NCBI GenBank assembly: GCA_904395865.1
Contig: CAJFNY010000034.1
Span: forward strand, 1 to 47,738
Direction: 5' to 3'
Source: an uncultured Oscillospiraceae bacterium
Lineage (GTDB): Bacteria; Bacillota; Clostridia; Oscillospirales; Oscillospiraceae
Length of the DNA stretch: 47,738 nt
In this document: positions 31,095 through 39,097 of the stretch, one piece after another
How the letters are laid out: the number at the start of each line of letters is the position of its first letter
Numbering within the stretch: position 1 is the first letter of the stretch
Program-made: the position numbers and the translations under genes
Notes under the pieces: model-generated
What the model saw: only the letters and a program-made list of their open reading frames with translations
Database searches by the model: none
What the model was told of the DNA's origin: nothing

Positions 31095-32261
31095 ATGTTT
31101 CTGACGCCGGCAGACGGCATGCGGATCGCCCGGGAGCTGAAGGCTACCATCGGGCGGGACGTCAACATCATGGACCGGGACGGCGTCATCATCGCCAGCA
31201 CCGACCCGCTCCGGATCGGGAAGCCCCACGCGGCGGCCCGGCAGATCATCGCCCAGCAGCTGCCTGTGCTGGAGGTGACGGCGGCCGACGCAGCGGCCGG
31301 CATCCAGGAGGGTATCAACCTGCCCATCCGTGTCGGCGGCGTCCTGGAGGGCGTGCTGGGCATCACCGGCCCGGCGGACAGCGTCCGGGAGCTGGGCGCC
31401 GTGGCCCGGAAGATGGCCGAGATCCTGCTGTCCTCCATGGCCCGCCAGGCGCAGCAGGCGCTGCTGCAGCAGGCGCAGAACCTGTTCATCGAAGCATGGC
31501 TCTTCGACCAGGACCCCGACTGGCAGGCCATGGCGCTGCGGGGCAGTCTGCTGGAGATCGACACGGAGTGCCCCCGCCGGGTGGCCATCCTGGAGGCTGC
31601 CGGGGCGCCGGACAGCGCGGCGGACGAGCTGCGCAGCGGTCAGCTGCTGCAGATGCTCGCGCCGCATCTGTCCGGCAGCCCGCAGACGCTGCGAACCGTC
31701 GTCAACCGCCGCATTCTGATCCTCTTCGCGGACCGCTGCCTGGAGCAGGCCGGCGCCATTCTCGCCGGCCTCTGCCGGGAGGCGGCGGCCGCAGGGCTGC
31801 AGCTCAGCGGCGGGCTGAGCACCGTCTCCCACGGGGCGACGGACCTGCGCCGCTGCTATTCCGAGGCGCGGATCGCCGCCCGGGCCGCTGCCCGCAGCGG
31901 GGCCGTCCGGGAGTACGGCAGCGGCGCGCTGGACCTGGTGCTGCAGTCGGTGGATGAGGCCGTCCGCCGGGATCTGCTCCGGGCCGTCTTTCCGCCCATG
32001 GATGGCCGCGAGGCGGCCGAGCTGTACGAGTGTCTGCGGCTGTATTTCCAGTGCGACGGCAGCGTGGAGCAGGCGGCCGCCCTGGCCTGCGTCCATCCCA
32101 ACACCTTCCGCTATCGGATGGAAAAGCTCCGCCGCGCCACCGGTCTCGACGTGCGCCGCCCCCGGGACACGGCGCTGCTCTACCTGGCGCTGCAGCTGCT
32201 GGACGGGACGCCGCCGGAAAATCCGGGGAAACCCCTTGACAAGAGGATGCCCGGGAAGTAA
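31095..32261 (+). CDS. CdaR-family sugar-diacid/glycerate regulator
   Basis: 388 aa from ATG 31095 after GGAGGGT. Residues 1-130 match the sugar-diacid recognition domain (LTPADGMRIARELKATIGRDVNIMD and GVIIASTDPLRIGKPHAAA). The C-terminus is a PucR-type HTH: YECLRLYFQCDGSVEQAAALACVHPNTFRYRMEKLRRATGLD. CdaR-type proteins activate genes for glycerate, glucarate or galactarate use; here the divergent dehydrogenase-kinase pair is the obvious target. ATG is favoured over the upstream frame start at 31056, which lies in the promoter. Confidence 0.9.
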   Translation: MFLTPADGMRIARELKATIGRDVNIMDRDGVIIASTDPLRIGKPHAAARQIIAQQLPVLEVTAADAAAGIQEGINLPIRVGGVLEGVLGITGPADSVRELGAVARKMAEILLSSMARQAQQALLQQAQNLFIEAWLFDQDPDWQAMALRGSLLEIDTECPRRVAILEAAGAPDSAADELRSGQLLQMLAPHLSGSPQTLRTVVNRRILILFADRCLEQAGAILAGLCREAAAAGLQLSGGLSTVSHGATDLRRCYSEARIAARAAARSGAVREYGSGALDLVLQSVDEAVRRDLLRAVFPPMDGREAAELYECLRLYFQCDGSVEQAAALACVHPNTFRYRMEKLRRATGLDVRRPRDTALLYLALQLLDGTPPENPGKPLDKRMPGK

Positions 32262-32262
32262 G

Positions 32263-32301
32263 CTAAAAACGCCGGATCAGAGACCGTTCCGGCGTTTTTA
32301 G
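32263..32301 (+). terminator. Terminator of cdaR-type gene
   Basis: 14-bp stem (32263-32276 with 32288-32301), 11-nt loop, with the TTTTT forming the 3' arm. Confidence 0.8.
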
Positions 32302-32332
32302 CGTTTTCTGCAGGAACCGAGGTGTACTTCCC

Positions 32333-32569
32333 ATGACATTGGACAAGCTGCCCGTTGGGCATACGGCCACCATCACGGCCGTCGGCGGCGAGGGCCCCCT
32401 GCGCTGCCGGCTGCTGGATATGGGGCTGATCCCCGGCACGGCCGTGACGGTGCGGAAGGTCGCCCCCATGGGCGACCCCATGGAGCTGCGGCTGCGGGGC
32501 TACGAACTGACCATCCGCCTGGCCGACGCCGAAAAGATCGAAACCGACGCACAGGAGGGAACCGCATGA
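32333..32569 (+). CDS. feoA: FeoA protein (second feo locus)
   Basis: 78 aa. HTATITAVGGEGPLRCRLLDMGLIPGT and KVAPMGDPMELRLRGYELTIRLADAEKI are canonical FeoA. GAGGTG lies 8 bp upstream of ATG 32333. The stop overlaps the feoB start as ATGA, so the two are translationally coupled, unlike in the first locus. Confidence 0.94.
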   Translation: MTLDKLPVGHTATITAVGGEGPLRCRLLDMGLIPGTAVTVRKVAPMGDPMELRLRGYELTIRLADAEKIETDAQEGTA

Positions 32570-34569
32570 TTTTCGCACTGGCCGGCAATCAGAACTGCGG
32601 CAAGACCACCCTCTTCAACCAGCTGACCGGCTCCAACCAGCACGTGGGCAACTTCCCCGGCGTCACTGTCGACCAGAAGATCGGCGACGTCCGGGGGCAG
32701 AAGGACATGCAGGTGGTGGACCTGCCGGGCATCTACTCCATCCGCCCCTACACGTCCGAGGAGATCGTCACCCGGGACTTCATTCTCAACCAGCACCCGG
32801 ACGGCCTTATCAACATCGTCGACGCCACGAATCTGGAGCGCAACCTCTACCTGACGCTGCAGCTGCTGGAGATGCGCGTCCCCATGGTGGTGGCTCTGAA
32901 CATGATGGACGAGGTCCGCAGCAACGGCGGCGCCATCAACACGGAGCGGCTTTCGGCGCTGCTGGGCGTTCCGGTGGTGCCCATCAGCGCCGCCCGGAAC
33001 GAGGGCATCGAGGAGCTGGTGACTCAGGCCGTCCACGTGGCCCGGGAGCGGATCTGCCCGAAGATCACCGACTTCTGCGCCCCCGGCCCGGTGCACCGCT
33101 GCATCCACGCGGTGAGCCACGTGATCGAGGACCACGCCCAGCGGGCCGGCATCTCGCCGCGGTTCGCGGCCACGAAGCTCATCGAGGGCGACGAGGACAT
33201 GCTCCGCCGCCTGGACATCAACCAGAATGAGCAGGAGCTCATCGAGCACTCCGTCAGCGAAATGGAGGCGGAGCGCCGCCTGGACCGGAACGCCGCCCTG
33301 GCGGACATGCGCTACGCCTACATCGAAAGCGCCTGCCGCCAGGCAGTCGTCAAGCCCCGGGAGAGCCGGGAGCACCGGCGCAGCGAACGGATCGACAGCA
33401 TCCTGACGAACCGGTACGCCGCCATCCCCATTTTCCTGGGCATCATGCTGTTCATCTTTTACATGACGTTCGGCCCCGTGGGCACCTTCCTGTCGGACCT
33501 GCTGAGCATGGGCATCGACGCGCTGACCGGCGCGGTGGACCGGGCCCTGACGGCCTACGGCATCAACCCGGTGGTCCACTCGCTCGTCATCGACGGCATT
33601 TTCGCCGGCGTGGGCAGCGTGCTGAGCTTCCTGCCGCTGATCGTGGTGCTGTTCTTCTTCCTGTCCATCCTGGAGGACACGGGGTACATGGCCCGGGTGG
33701 CCTTCGTCATGGACAAGCTGCTGCGGAAGATCGGCCTCTCCGGCCGGAGCATCGTGCCGATGCTCATCGGCTTCGGCTGCTCGGTGCCGGCCATCATGGC
33801 CACCCGGACGCTGTCCTCGGAGCGGGACCGGAAGATGACGATCCTCCTGACGCCGTTCATGAGCTGCTCGGCCAAAATCCCCATCTACGCGGTGTTCGTG
33901 GCGGCGTTCTTCCAGCGGTACCGGGCGCTGGTGATGATCGCCCTCTACGCCGGCGGCATCGTCGTGGGCATCCTGGCGGCGCTGGTCTACAGCAAAACCG
34001 CCTTCCGGGGCCACAGCGTCCCCTTCGTCATGGAGCTGCCCAACTACCGCTTCCCCTCGGCCAAGAGCGTCGGCCTGCTGCTGTGGGAGAAGGCCCGGGA
34101 CTTCGTCCAGCGGGCGTTTACGATCATCTTCGTGGCGACGATCCTCATCTGGTTCCTTCAGACCTTCGACAGCCGTCTGAACGTGGTGGCCCAGAGCGGC
34201 GAGAGCCTGCTGGCCTCCCTGGGCCGGCTGCTGGCGCCGATCCTGGCGCCGCTGGGCTTCGGCGACTGGCGGGTGGCCTCGGCACTGGTGGCCGGCTTCA
34301 CGGCCAAGGAGGCCGTCGTCAGCACTCTGAGCATCCTCACCGGCACGACCACCGCCACACTGGCCGGCAGCCTCAGCGCCCTGTTCACGCCCATTGCGGC
34401 CGTGAGCTTCCTGACCTTCACGCTGCTCTATACGCCGTGCGTGGCCGCCGTGGGCACCGTCCGGCGGGAGATGGGCCGCCGGCGGGACGCGCTGTTCTTT
34501 GTGGTGATCCAGTGCGTCATCGCGTGGATCATGGCGTTCCTCGTGTACCGGCTGCTTCTGCTCGTTTGA
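32566..34569 (+). CDS. feoB: Ferrous iron transport protein B (second locus)
   Basis: 667 aa, about 50 shorter than the first copy. G1 is GNQNCGKTT (7-15) with Gln for Pro, G2 GVTVDQKIG, G3 DLPG, G4 NMMD and G5 SAARNEG. Membrane gates follow: GYMARVAFVMD, GFGCSVPAIMATRTLSSERDR and TPFMSCSAKIPIYA, where the first copy has PCGAKMPI. The C-terminal core LYTPCVAAVGTVRREMG is present. The changed gate residues may alter metal preference or affinity; this is a guess. The gene ends 9 bp before a 39-aa Cys-rich protein. Confidence 0.97.
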   Translation: MIFALAGNQNCGKTTLFNQLTGSNQHVGNFPGVTVDQKIGDVRGQKDMQVVDLPGIYSIRPYTSEEIVTRDFILNQHPDGLINIVDATNLERNLYLTLQLLEMRVPMVVALNMMDEVRSNGGAINTERLSALLGVPVVPISAARNEGIEELVTQAVHVARERICPKITDFCAPGPVHRCIHAVSHVIEDHAQRAGISPRFAATKLIEGDEDMLRRLDINQNEQELIEHSVSEMEAERRLDRNAALADMRYAYIESACRQAVVKPRESREHRRSERIDSILTNRYAAIPIFLGIMLFIFYMTFGPVGTFLSDLLSMGIDALTGAVDRALTAYGINPVVHSLVIDGIFAGVGSVLSFLPLIVVLFFFLSILEDTGYMARVAFVMDKLLRKIGLSGRSIVPMLIGFGCSVPAIMATRTLSSERDRKMTILLTPFMSCSAKIPIYAVFVAAFFQRYRALVMIALYAGGIVVGILAALVYSKTAFRGHSVPFVMELPNYRFPSAKSVGLLLWEKARDFVQRAFTIIFVATILIWFLQTFDSRLNVVAQSGESLLASLGRLLAPILAPLGFGDWRVASALVAGFTAKEAVVSTLSILTGTTTATLAGSLSALFTPIAAVSFLTFTLLYTPCVAAVGTVRREMGRRRDALFFVVIQCVIAWIMAFLVYRLLLLV

Positions 34570-34578
34570 GGTGCCGCC

Positions 34579-34698
34579 ATGGGAGTGCTGATTCTGGCGC
34601 TGCTGGGCCTGTGGCTGGCGCTGGCGCTGCGCAGCTGCCGCCGGAAGGGCGGCTGCTGCGGCGACTGCAGCCGGTGCAGTCACTGTGCGCGAAAGTAG
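34579..34698 (+). CDS. Cys-rich mini membrane protein after feoB (39 aa)
   Basis: ATG 34579 is 5 bp after GAGGTG. A TM helix of Leu/Ala/Gly (residues 3-17) is followed by CRRKGGCCGDCSRCSHCARK with six Cys. It mirrors the 58-aa protein of the first locus in position and design but is shorter, so it is a probable FeoB partner. It is far below usual ORF cutoffs. Confidence 0.78.
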   Translation: MGVLILALLGLWLALALRSCRRKGGCCGDCSRCSHCARK

Positions 34699-34709
34699 AA
34701 ACTACCGAA

Positions 34710-34742
34710 AACGCGGGCAAGAGCCAAGCTCTTGCCCGCGTT
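34710..34742 (+). terminator. Terminator-like hairpin after the second feo locus
   Basis: 15-bp stem (34710-34724 with 34728-34742), CAA loop, with a pyrimidine-rich but U-poor tail. Confidence 0.7.
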
Positions 34743-34760
34743 CTCTATCTCCGGCGGCCG

Positions 34761-34907
34761 TCACCGCTTCTTCACCAGGATCCACACTTCATAGGCCGTC
34801 TGCCGCGGGTCCGGCCGGAAGTACACCTCCACGTCCGGCCCCTCGGCAAACTCGAAACCGGAGGTCGGAAGCCATTCCGTCCCATTGTACCAGACTGAAA
34901 CGGGCAC
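34761..34907 (-). pseudogene. Remnant of a GyrI-like / AraC effector-binding domain
   Basis: The frame ends WYNGTEWLPTSGFEFAEGPD, then VEVYF...YEVWILVKKR and stop. This matches the last 45 residues of GyrI-like small-molecule-binding domains (the pattern EWLP-S-GYE...EIWIPVK). No upstream part of the domain is in frame, and the likeness stops at the edge of the inverted repeat 34907-34941. There is no usable start codon with a ribosome site. It looks like the 3' stump of a deleted gene. Confidence 0.6.
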
Positions 34908-34941
34908 GTCCTCTCTTTTTCTGCACGAAAAAGAGAGGACG
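34907..34941. repeat. Perfect 15-bp inverted repeat at the pseudogene break
   Basis: Arms 34907-34921 and 34927-34941 (CGTCCTCTCTTTTTC and its complement) with a TGCAC loop. Neither strand has a U-tract after it, so it is not a standard terminator. It could be a scar of a mobile element or a processed RNA. Confidence 0.7.
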
Positions 34942-34979
34942 CGAAAAACGGGCGCAGAACGGCGGACCGGACGCACCTT

Positions 34980-35237
34980 TTACGGCTCCGGACGGAAGTC
35001 CCGGCACAGGGCCAGCTTGGCCGAGCGGGGCAGCCGCTTCAGAGCCGCCTCCCGGCGCATGGCGGCCTCCTTCGTGTCGAAGGCCTCGTAATACGCCAGC
35101 TCCACCGGCCGGCGGGACGCCGTGTACTTGGCGCCGCTGCCGGCGTTGTGGGCCGCCACGCGGCGGCGCAGATCGTTCGTCCAGCCGGCGTACAGCGTCC
35201 CGTCGGCGCAGCGGACCAGATAGGCGTAGCAGCTCAC
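34980..35237 (-). CDS. GIY-YIG nuclease-superfamily protein (UPF0213/YhbQ-like)
   Basis: 85 aa. [27 protein letters not shown] is the GIY-YIG core, with Ala-Tyr-Leu and Tyr-Ala-Gly in the signature positions and the catalytic Arg following. [29 protein letters not shown] carries the Glu metal ligand region. Family members nick DNA in vitro, but their cell role is uncertain. GTG 35237 overlaps the stop of the SLH gene as GTGA, which implies coupled translation with a surface protein, an odd pairing. Confidence 0.88.
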   Translation of the reverse strand: MSCYAYLVRCADGTLYAGWTNDLRRRVAAHNAGSGAKYTASRRPVELAYYEAFDTKEAAMRREAALKRLPRSAKLALCRDFRPEP

Positions 35238-37081
35238 CGGGCCTCCGCCACCAGGATGCGGATCTGGCCGCCCGCCGGACAGCCGGTGTTGTCGTACCAG
35301 CCGGTGAGCTCATAGATGCCCGTATCGCTGACGGCGCTGACCGACGAGAGGACGTAGTCGCTGCCGTCGCGGATGTAAACCTGCACCTGCTCGCTGATGT
35401 TGTACGTCCGGTTGCCCGCCGACGCCGTCAGGCCGGCCGCGCTGTCCAGGGAGACCTTCTCCAGGTTGCGCATGGCCGTCACCTGGCCGTCCTCGTACGT
35501 CAGCACCGCGCCGCCCACGTCCACGGAAAAGACCTTGTTGGGCTGGGTCAGCACCGTAGGCGTGCCGTTCAGCATCACGGTATAGCTGCTGGAGACGTTC
35601 ATGACCTGCGTGATCTCCGTTTCCGAGGTCACGAGCCCATAGACGGCCGCGTCGCCGGTGACGTTTTCCAGGATCAGCCGGTCGATCTCCCCGGCCGCGT
35701 TGAGGCTGTAGTAGAGGACGTGGCCGGAGCGGAGCGTCGTCCCGGCCAGGCGGGCCGGATAGATGCGCACGGCGCTGCCGCTGCCGTCGGTGTCGAGGAT
35801 CTCCACGTTTTCAGCCAGCGTGTAGTCGCCCAGTCGGGTTCCGCCGGCGTTGATGCTGCCGGTCAGGGACCGGGAGGATGCCCGGCTGACCGTGCGGCTG
35901 GCGCCGTAGTCCACCACCACGGCCGTGCCGGCGGACATCCGTGTCTCCGACTCGAAGCTCCGGGTGACGCCGTCGGTGCAGTACACCTGCAGTACGTCCC
36001 GCAGGGTCGTGGTGCCGTCGGCCCCGGTGACGGCCGTGGTGCTGCTGCCGGTGACGACGCCGCAGTAGCGGCCCGTGGCCGCCGCCGCGTCCACCACATC
36101 GGCCACGGCGCCGTTCATGCCCAGCAGCAGCGTCACCGTGTCGCCGATGGCGTACTGCCCCTGGGTGGACAGCTTGTACGCCGCGCCGGAGGTCTCAATG
36201 GAGTAGGACACGCCGGCCACCGTCACCGCCGTCGGCGCGGCGGCGGACGGAGACGCCGCGGTGTACGTGCCGGTGACACGGTTGGCGTAGATCCAGACCG
36301 TCCGCAGATTCTCGTTGTAGTAATAAATGTCGTACGCCTCCGCCGCCGACAGCGTGGAGGCCGCGCCGTTGCGGTACACGGCCGTGGGCGTGAACGGCAC
36401 CGACACGGCGCCGGTGGCCGTGAAGGGGCCCGAGGTGCCGGACGTCACCAGGGCCGAATAGTCCACGTGGCCCGTGGCGTCGAGGCTGTAGCCCAGGGTC
36501 TGGGCGTACGTCTGGCCCGACTTCGTCTGGGCGGCCATGGTGTTGTAGAAGAGCCACGCGCAGTCCTGGCGGGTCATGTACTGGCCGCGGCCGGTGGTGA
36601 AGCCGTCGTGGAGGCCCAGCGCATCAAACTTGGAGAGCTGCGCCGTGGGATACGAGCCGGCCAGATCCTCCGACGTGTAGCCCAGGATCCGCAGGACGAC
36701 CGTGGCCGCCTCCTCCAGGGTGATGGGATTGTTCGGCCGGAAGGTGCCGTCCAGATAGCCGACGAACCAGCCGTTCTCCACGCAGACCTTGATGTACTCC
36801 ACGGCCCAGTGATCGCTCTTGACGTCCTTGAACAGCGAGTAGCCGGTGGAGCCGCCGACGGTATCCCGGTAGCTGGACGCCGCCACCAGCATCTTGCTGA
36901 ACTCCGCCCGCGTCACGTTCTTCTCCAGATTCAGGTTGCCGTTCTCGTCGCCGGTCATGATGCCCAGGGCGCGGACCGTGGCCACGGCGTCGCTGACGGA
37001 GCCGTCCGCGGCCGCCGCCGGCACCGCCAGAAGCCCGGCCATCAGGCACAGAACCAGCACCAGGGAAAGTGCTTTCTTCAT
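35234..37081 (-). CDS. S-layer-homology (SLH) domain surface protein
   Basis: 615 aa. Signal peptide [20 protein letters not shown] with a cleavage region at AAAADG. Two clear SLH repeats follow: one around [22 protein letters not shown] with TRAEFSKML, and one from [17 protein letters not shown] to [25 protein letters not shown] weaker third lies around residues 165-190. SLH domains bind pyruvylated cell-wall polymers. The remaining 420 residues are Thr/Ser/Gly-rich beta-structure of unknown fold. ATG 37081 follows AAAGGAG. It is directly downstream of the exporter operon (76 bp). Confidence 0.9.
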   Translation of the reverse strand: MKKALSLVLVLCLMAGLLAVPAAAADGSVSDAVATVRALGIMTGDENGNLNLEKNVTRAEFSKMLVAASSYRDTVGGSTGYSLFKDVKSDHWAVEYIKVCVENGWFVGYLDGTFRPNNPITLEEAATVVLRILGYTSEDLAGSYPTAQLSKFDALGLHDGFTTGRGQYMTRQDCAWLFYNTMAAQTKSGQTYAQTLGYSLDATGHVDYSALVTSGTSGPFTATGAVSVPFTPTAVYRNGAASTLSAAEAYDIYYYNENLRTVWIYANRVTGTYTAASPSAAAPTAVTVAGVSYSIETSGAAYKLSTQGQYAIGDTVTLLLGMNGAVADVVDAAAATGRYCGVVTGSSTTAVTGADGTTTLRDVLQVYCTDGVTRSFESETRMSAGTAVVVDYGASRTVSRASSRSLTGSINAGGTRLGDYTLAENVEILDTDGSGSAVRIYPARLAGTTLRSGHVLYYSLNAAGEIDRLILENVTGDAAVYGLVTSETEITQVMNVSSSYTVMLNGTPTVLTQPNKVFSVDVGGAVLTYEDGQVTAMRNLEKVSLDSAAGLTASAGNRTYNISEQVQVYIRDGSDYVLSSVSAVSDTGIYELTGWYDNTGCPAGGQIRILVAEAR

Positions 37082-37157
37082 AGTCAATCTCCTTTCCATA
37101 CCGCTTCCGAAACACCGTCCGCCGGATCGCGGATTGCGCACCCGGGAGCAGTTCCCC

Positions 37158-38351
37158 CTACTCATAGCGAAGTGCGTCGATGGGATTCAGTCTGGCCGCC
37201 TTCTTGGCCGGCAGATAGCCGAAGAGGATGCCGATGCCCACCGAGATGCCCACCGCCATGGCGATGGACGCGACCGAGGGTGTCACCGCCATATCCACCT
37301 GCATCATGGTGGTGATCAGCACCGTGGCAACCGACGAAAGCCCTTCTCCCGCCAGAATGCCGATGATGCCGCCCAGCAGGCTGGTGGTGGCCGCCTCGAT
37401 GACGAACTGGGTCATGATGAACCGCTCCTTGGCGCCCAGGGCCTTCCGGATGCCGATCTCCCGTGTCCGCTCGGACACGGACACGAGCATGATGTTCATG
37501 ATGCCGATGCCGCCGACGACCAGCGAAATGCCGGCGATGACCGCCAGGATCGTAATCATCACGTTGAGCATGTCGGACATGATGTCCAGCATCTCGGCCA
37601 TGGAGATGACCATGTAGGCGCTGTCATCCTCGAAGATCTCAAACAGCGCATCCTCCAGCACCTGCTTGCTGGCCGCGGCGTTGTCCACGTCGGTGACTGT
37701 GACCGTGTAGCTGGTGATGTTGCCCACGTAGCTCAGCCGGGCGGCCGTGGAGTACGGGATGTAGACGTAGTCGTCGGAGCTGGCCTCGGTGCTGTCTGCA
37801 ATTTCGTCCAGCACGCCGACGATGGTGAACGTGTTGCCTCCCAGCTTGAGCGTCTGGCCGACGGCCTGGCCGGCGAAGTACGTCCGGTTCAGAAAGGAGC
37901 CGATGACGCAGACCTTGTTCCGCTTGAGCATGTCCACGTACTGCAGACCGCGGCCCTGGGACACGCTGTAGTCCCGGATCCGGAAGTAATCCTCGCTGAC
38001 GCCCGTGACGGAGGTATACGAGGAGGTGTCCGTCCCGATCTTGACGCTGGACTGCATGTTCACCTGGGGGGACAGCAGGTCCAGGTACTCGGGGTTGTCG
38101 TCCACGATCTCGTACATCTCATCCACCGAGACGCTGCGGCCGCTGCCGCGGCCCATGATGCTGACGGAGAGCGTATTCGTGCCCATGCTCTCAAACTGCG
38201 CCGTCATATAGAGCTGCATGCCGTTTCCCAGGCCGACGATGACGATCACCGAGGCCACGCCGATGATGATGCCCAGCATGGTCAGGAAGGACCGCATCTT
38301 GCTGGCGCGGATGTTGGACAGGGCCATCTTGAAGGACTCGAAGAAATTCAC
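37158..38351 (-). CDS. MacB-type ABC transporter permease (FtsX-like)
   Basis: 397 aa. N-terminal SNIRASKMRSFLTMLGIIIGVASVIVIVGLG is TM1 with the MacB signature. A long extracytoplasmic MacB_PCD domain follows (about 45-270). Three C-terminal TMs include GGIGIMNIMLVSVSERTREIGIRKALGA, the cytoplasmic coupling loop. Such pumps use mechanotransmission to export peptides, lipids or drugs. The GTG start overlaps the ATPase stop as GTGA. It is third in the adaptor-ATPase-permease unit. Confidence 0.93.
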   Translation of the reverse strand: MNFFESFKMALSNIRASKMRSFLTMLGIIIGVASVIVIVGLGNGMQLYMTAQFESMGTNTLSVSIMGRGSGRSVSVDEMYEIVDDNPEYLDLLSPQVNMQSSVKIGTDTSSYTSVTGVSEDYFRIRDYSVSQGRGLQYVDMLKRNKVCVIGSFLNRTYFAGQAVGQTLKLGGNTFTIVGVLDEIADSTEASSDDYVYIPYSTAARLSYVGNITSYTVTVTDVDNAAASKQVLEDALFEIFEDDSAYMVISMAEMLDIMSDMLNVMITILAVIAGISLVVGGIGIMNIMLVSVSERTREIGIRKALGAKERFIMTQFVIEAATTSLLGGIIGILAGEGLSSVATVLITTMMQVDMAVTPSVASIAMAVGISVGIGILFGYLPAKKAARLNPIDALRYE

Positions 38352-39097
38352 CGCTGTCCGCCTCCTATCTCACCGGCGGCCATGCCGCCGCGGACGAACG
38401 CCCGCGGATCGGAGGCCGGCCCGTCGTAGACGACGCAGCCGTCCTCCAGGCGGATGATCCGCTTGGCCGTGGCGGCGATGGAGTTGTCGTGGGTGATGAG
38501 CACGACGGTGTTCCCCTGGGCGTTGAGGCCCTGGAGGATGTTCAGCACCTCGCGGCCCGTCTTGGAGTCCAGGGCGCCGGTGGGCTCGTCGGCCAGAATC
38601 ACCGACGGCATCCCCACCAGGGCCCGGGCGATGGACACACGCTGCTGCTGGCCGCCGGAGAGCTGGTTGGGCCGGTGCCTGCACTTGTCGGCCAGGCCCA
38701 CACTCTCCAGGGCGTCCATGGCCCGCTGCTTCCGCTCCCGCAGCGGGACGCCGGCGTACATCAGCGGCACCATGACGTTCTCCACCAGCGTCAGCTTCGG
38801 CAGCAGGTTGTACTGCTGGAAGATGAAGCCCAGCTTCTTGTTGCGGATCTCCGCCAGCTGGTTCTTGTTCATCTGCCCCACGTCCTGCCCTTCCAGAAGA
38901 TACTGCCCCTCACTGGGCACGTCCAGGCAGCCGATGATGTTCATGCACGTGGATTTGCCGGAGCCCGACTGGCCGACGATGGCCACGAACTCCCCCTTCT
39001 GGATCTGCATGGAGATCTTGTTGGCAGCGATGACGACGCTGTCGCCCATGTGGTAGATCTTCGAGACCTGGCGGAACTCGATCAGAGGCGCCTCCAT
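38348..39097 (-). CDS. MacB-type ABC transporter ATP-binding protein (LolD-like)
   Basis: 249 aa. Walker A GQSGSGKST, Q-loop FQQYNLLPKL, signature LSGGQQQRVSIARAL, Walker B VILADEPTGALD and the H-loop LITHDNSIA are all intact. The ATG overlaps the adaptor stop by one base (TGATG) and the stop overlaps the permease start, so the three are produced in balance. Confidence 0.96.
   Translation of the reverse strand: MEAPLIEFRQVSKIYHMGDSVVIAANKISMQIQKGEFVAIVGQSGSGKSTCMNIIGCLDVPSEGQYLLEGQDVGQMNKNQLAEIRNKKLGFIFQQYNLLPKLTLVENVMVPLMYAGVPLRERKQRAMDALESVGLADKCRHRPNQLSGGQQQRVSIARALVGMPSVILADEPTGALDSKTGREVLNILQGLNAQGNTVVLITHDNSIAATAKRIIRLEDGCVVYDGPASDPRAFVRGGMAAGEIGGGQR

Noticed and set aside
32500-34683. 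A 727-codon frame antisense to the second feoB
   Set aside because: Same reasoning; no ribosome site or recognisable motif.
34908-34941. The inverted repeat as an intrinsic terminator
   Set aside because: No run of T follows on either strand; listed as a repeat instead.
34685-37315. An 876-codon plus-strand frame across the GIY-YIG and SLH genes
   Set aside because: Arg/Ala/Gly-rich shadow text; the minus-strand SLH protein has a signal peptide and SLH repeats.
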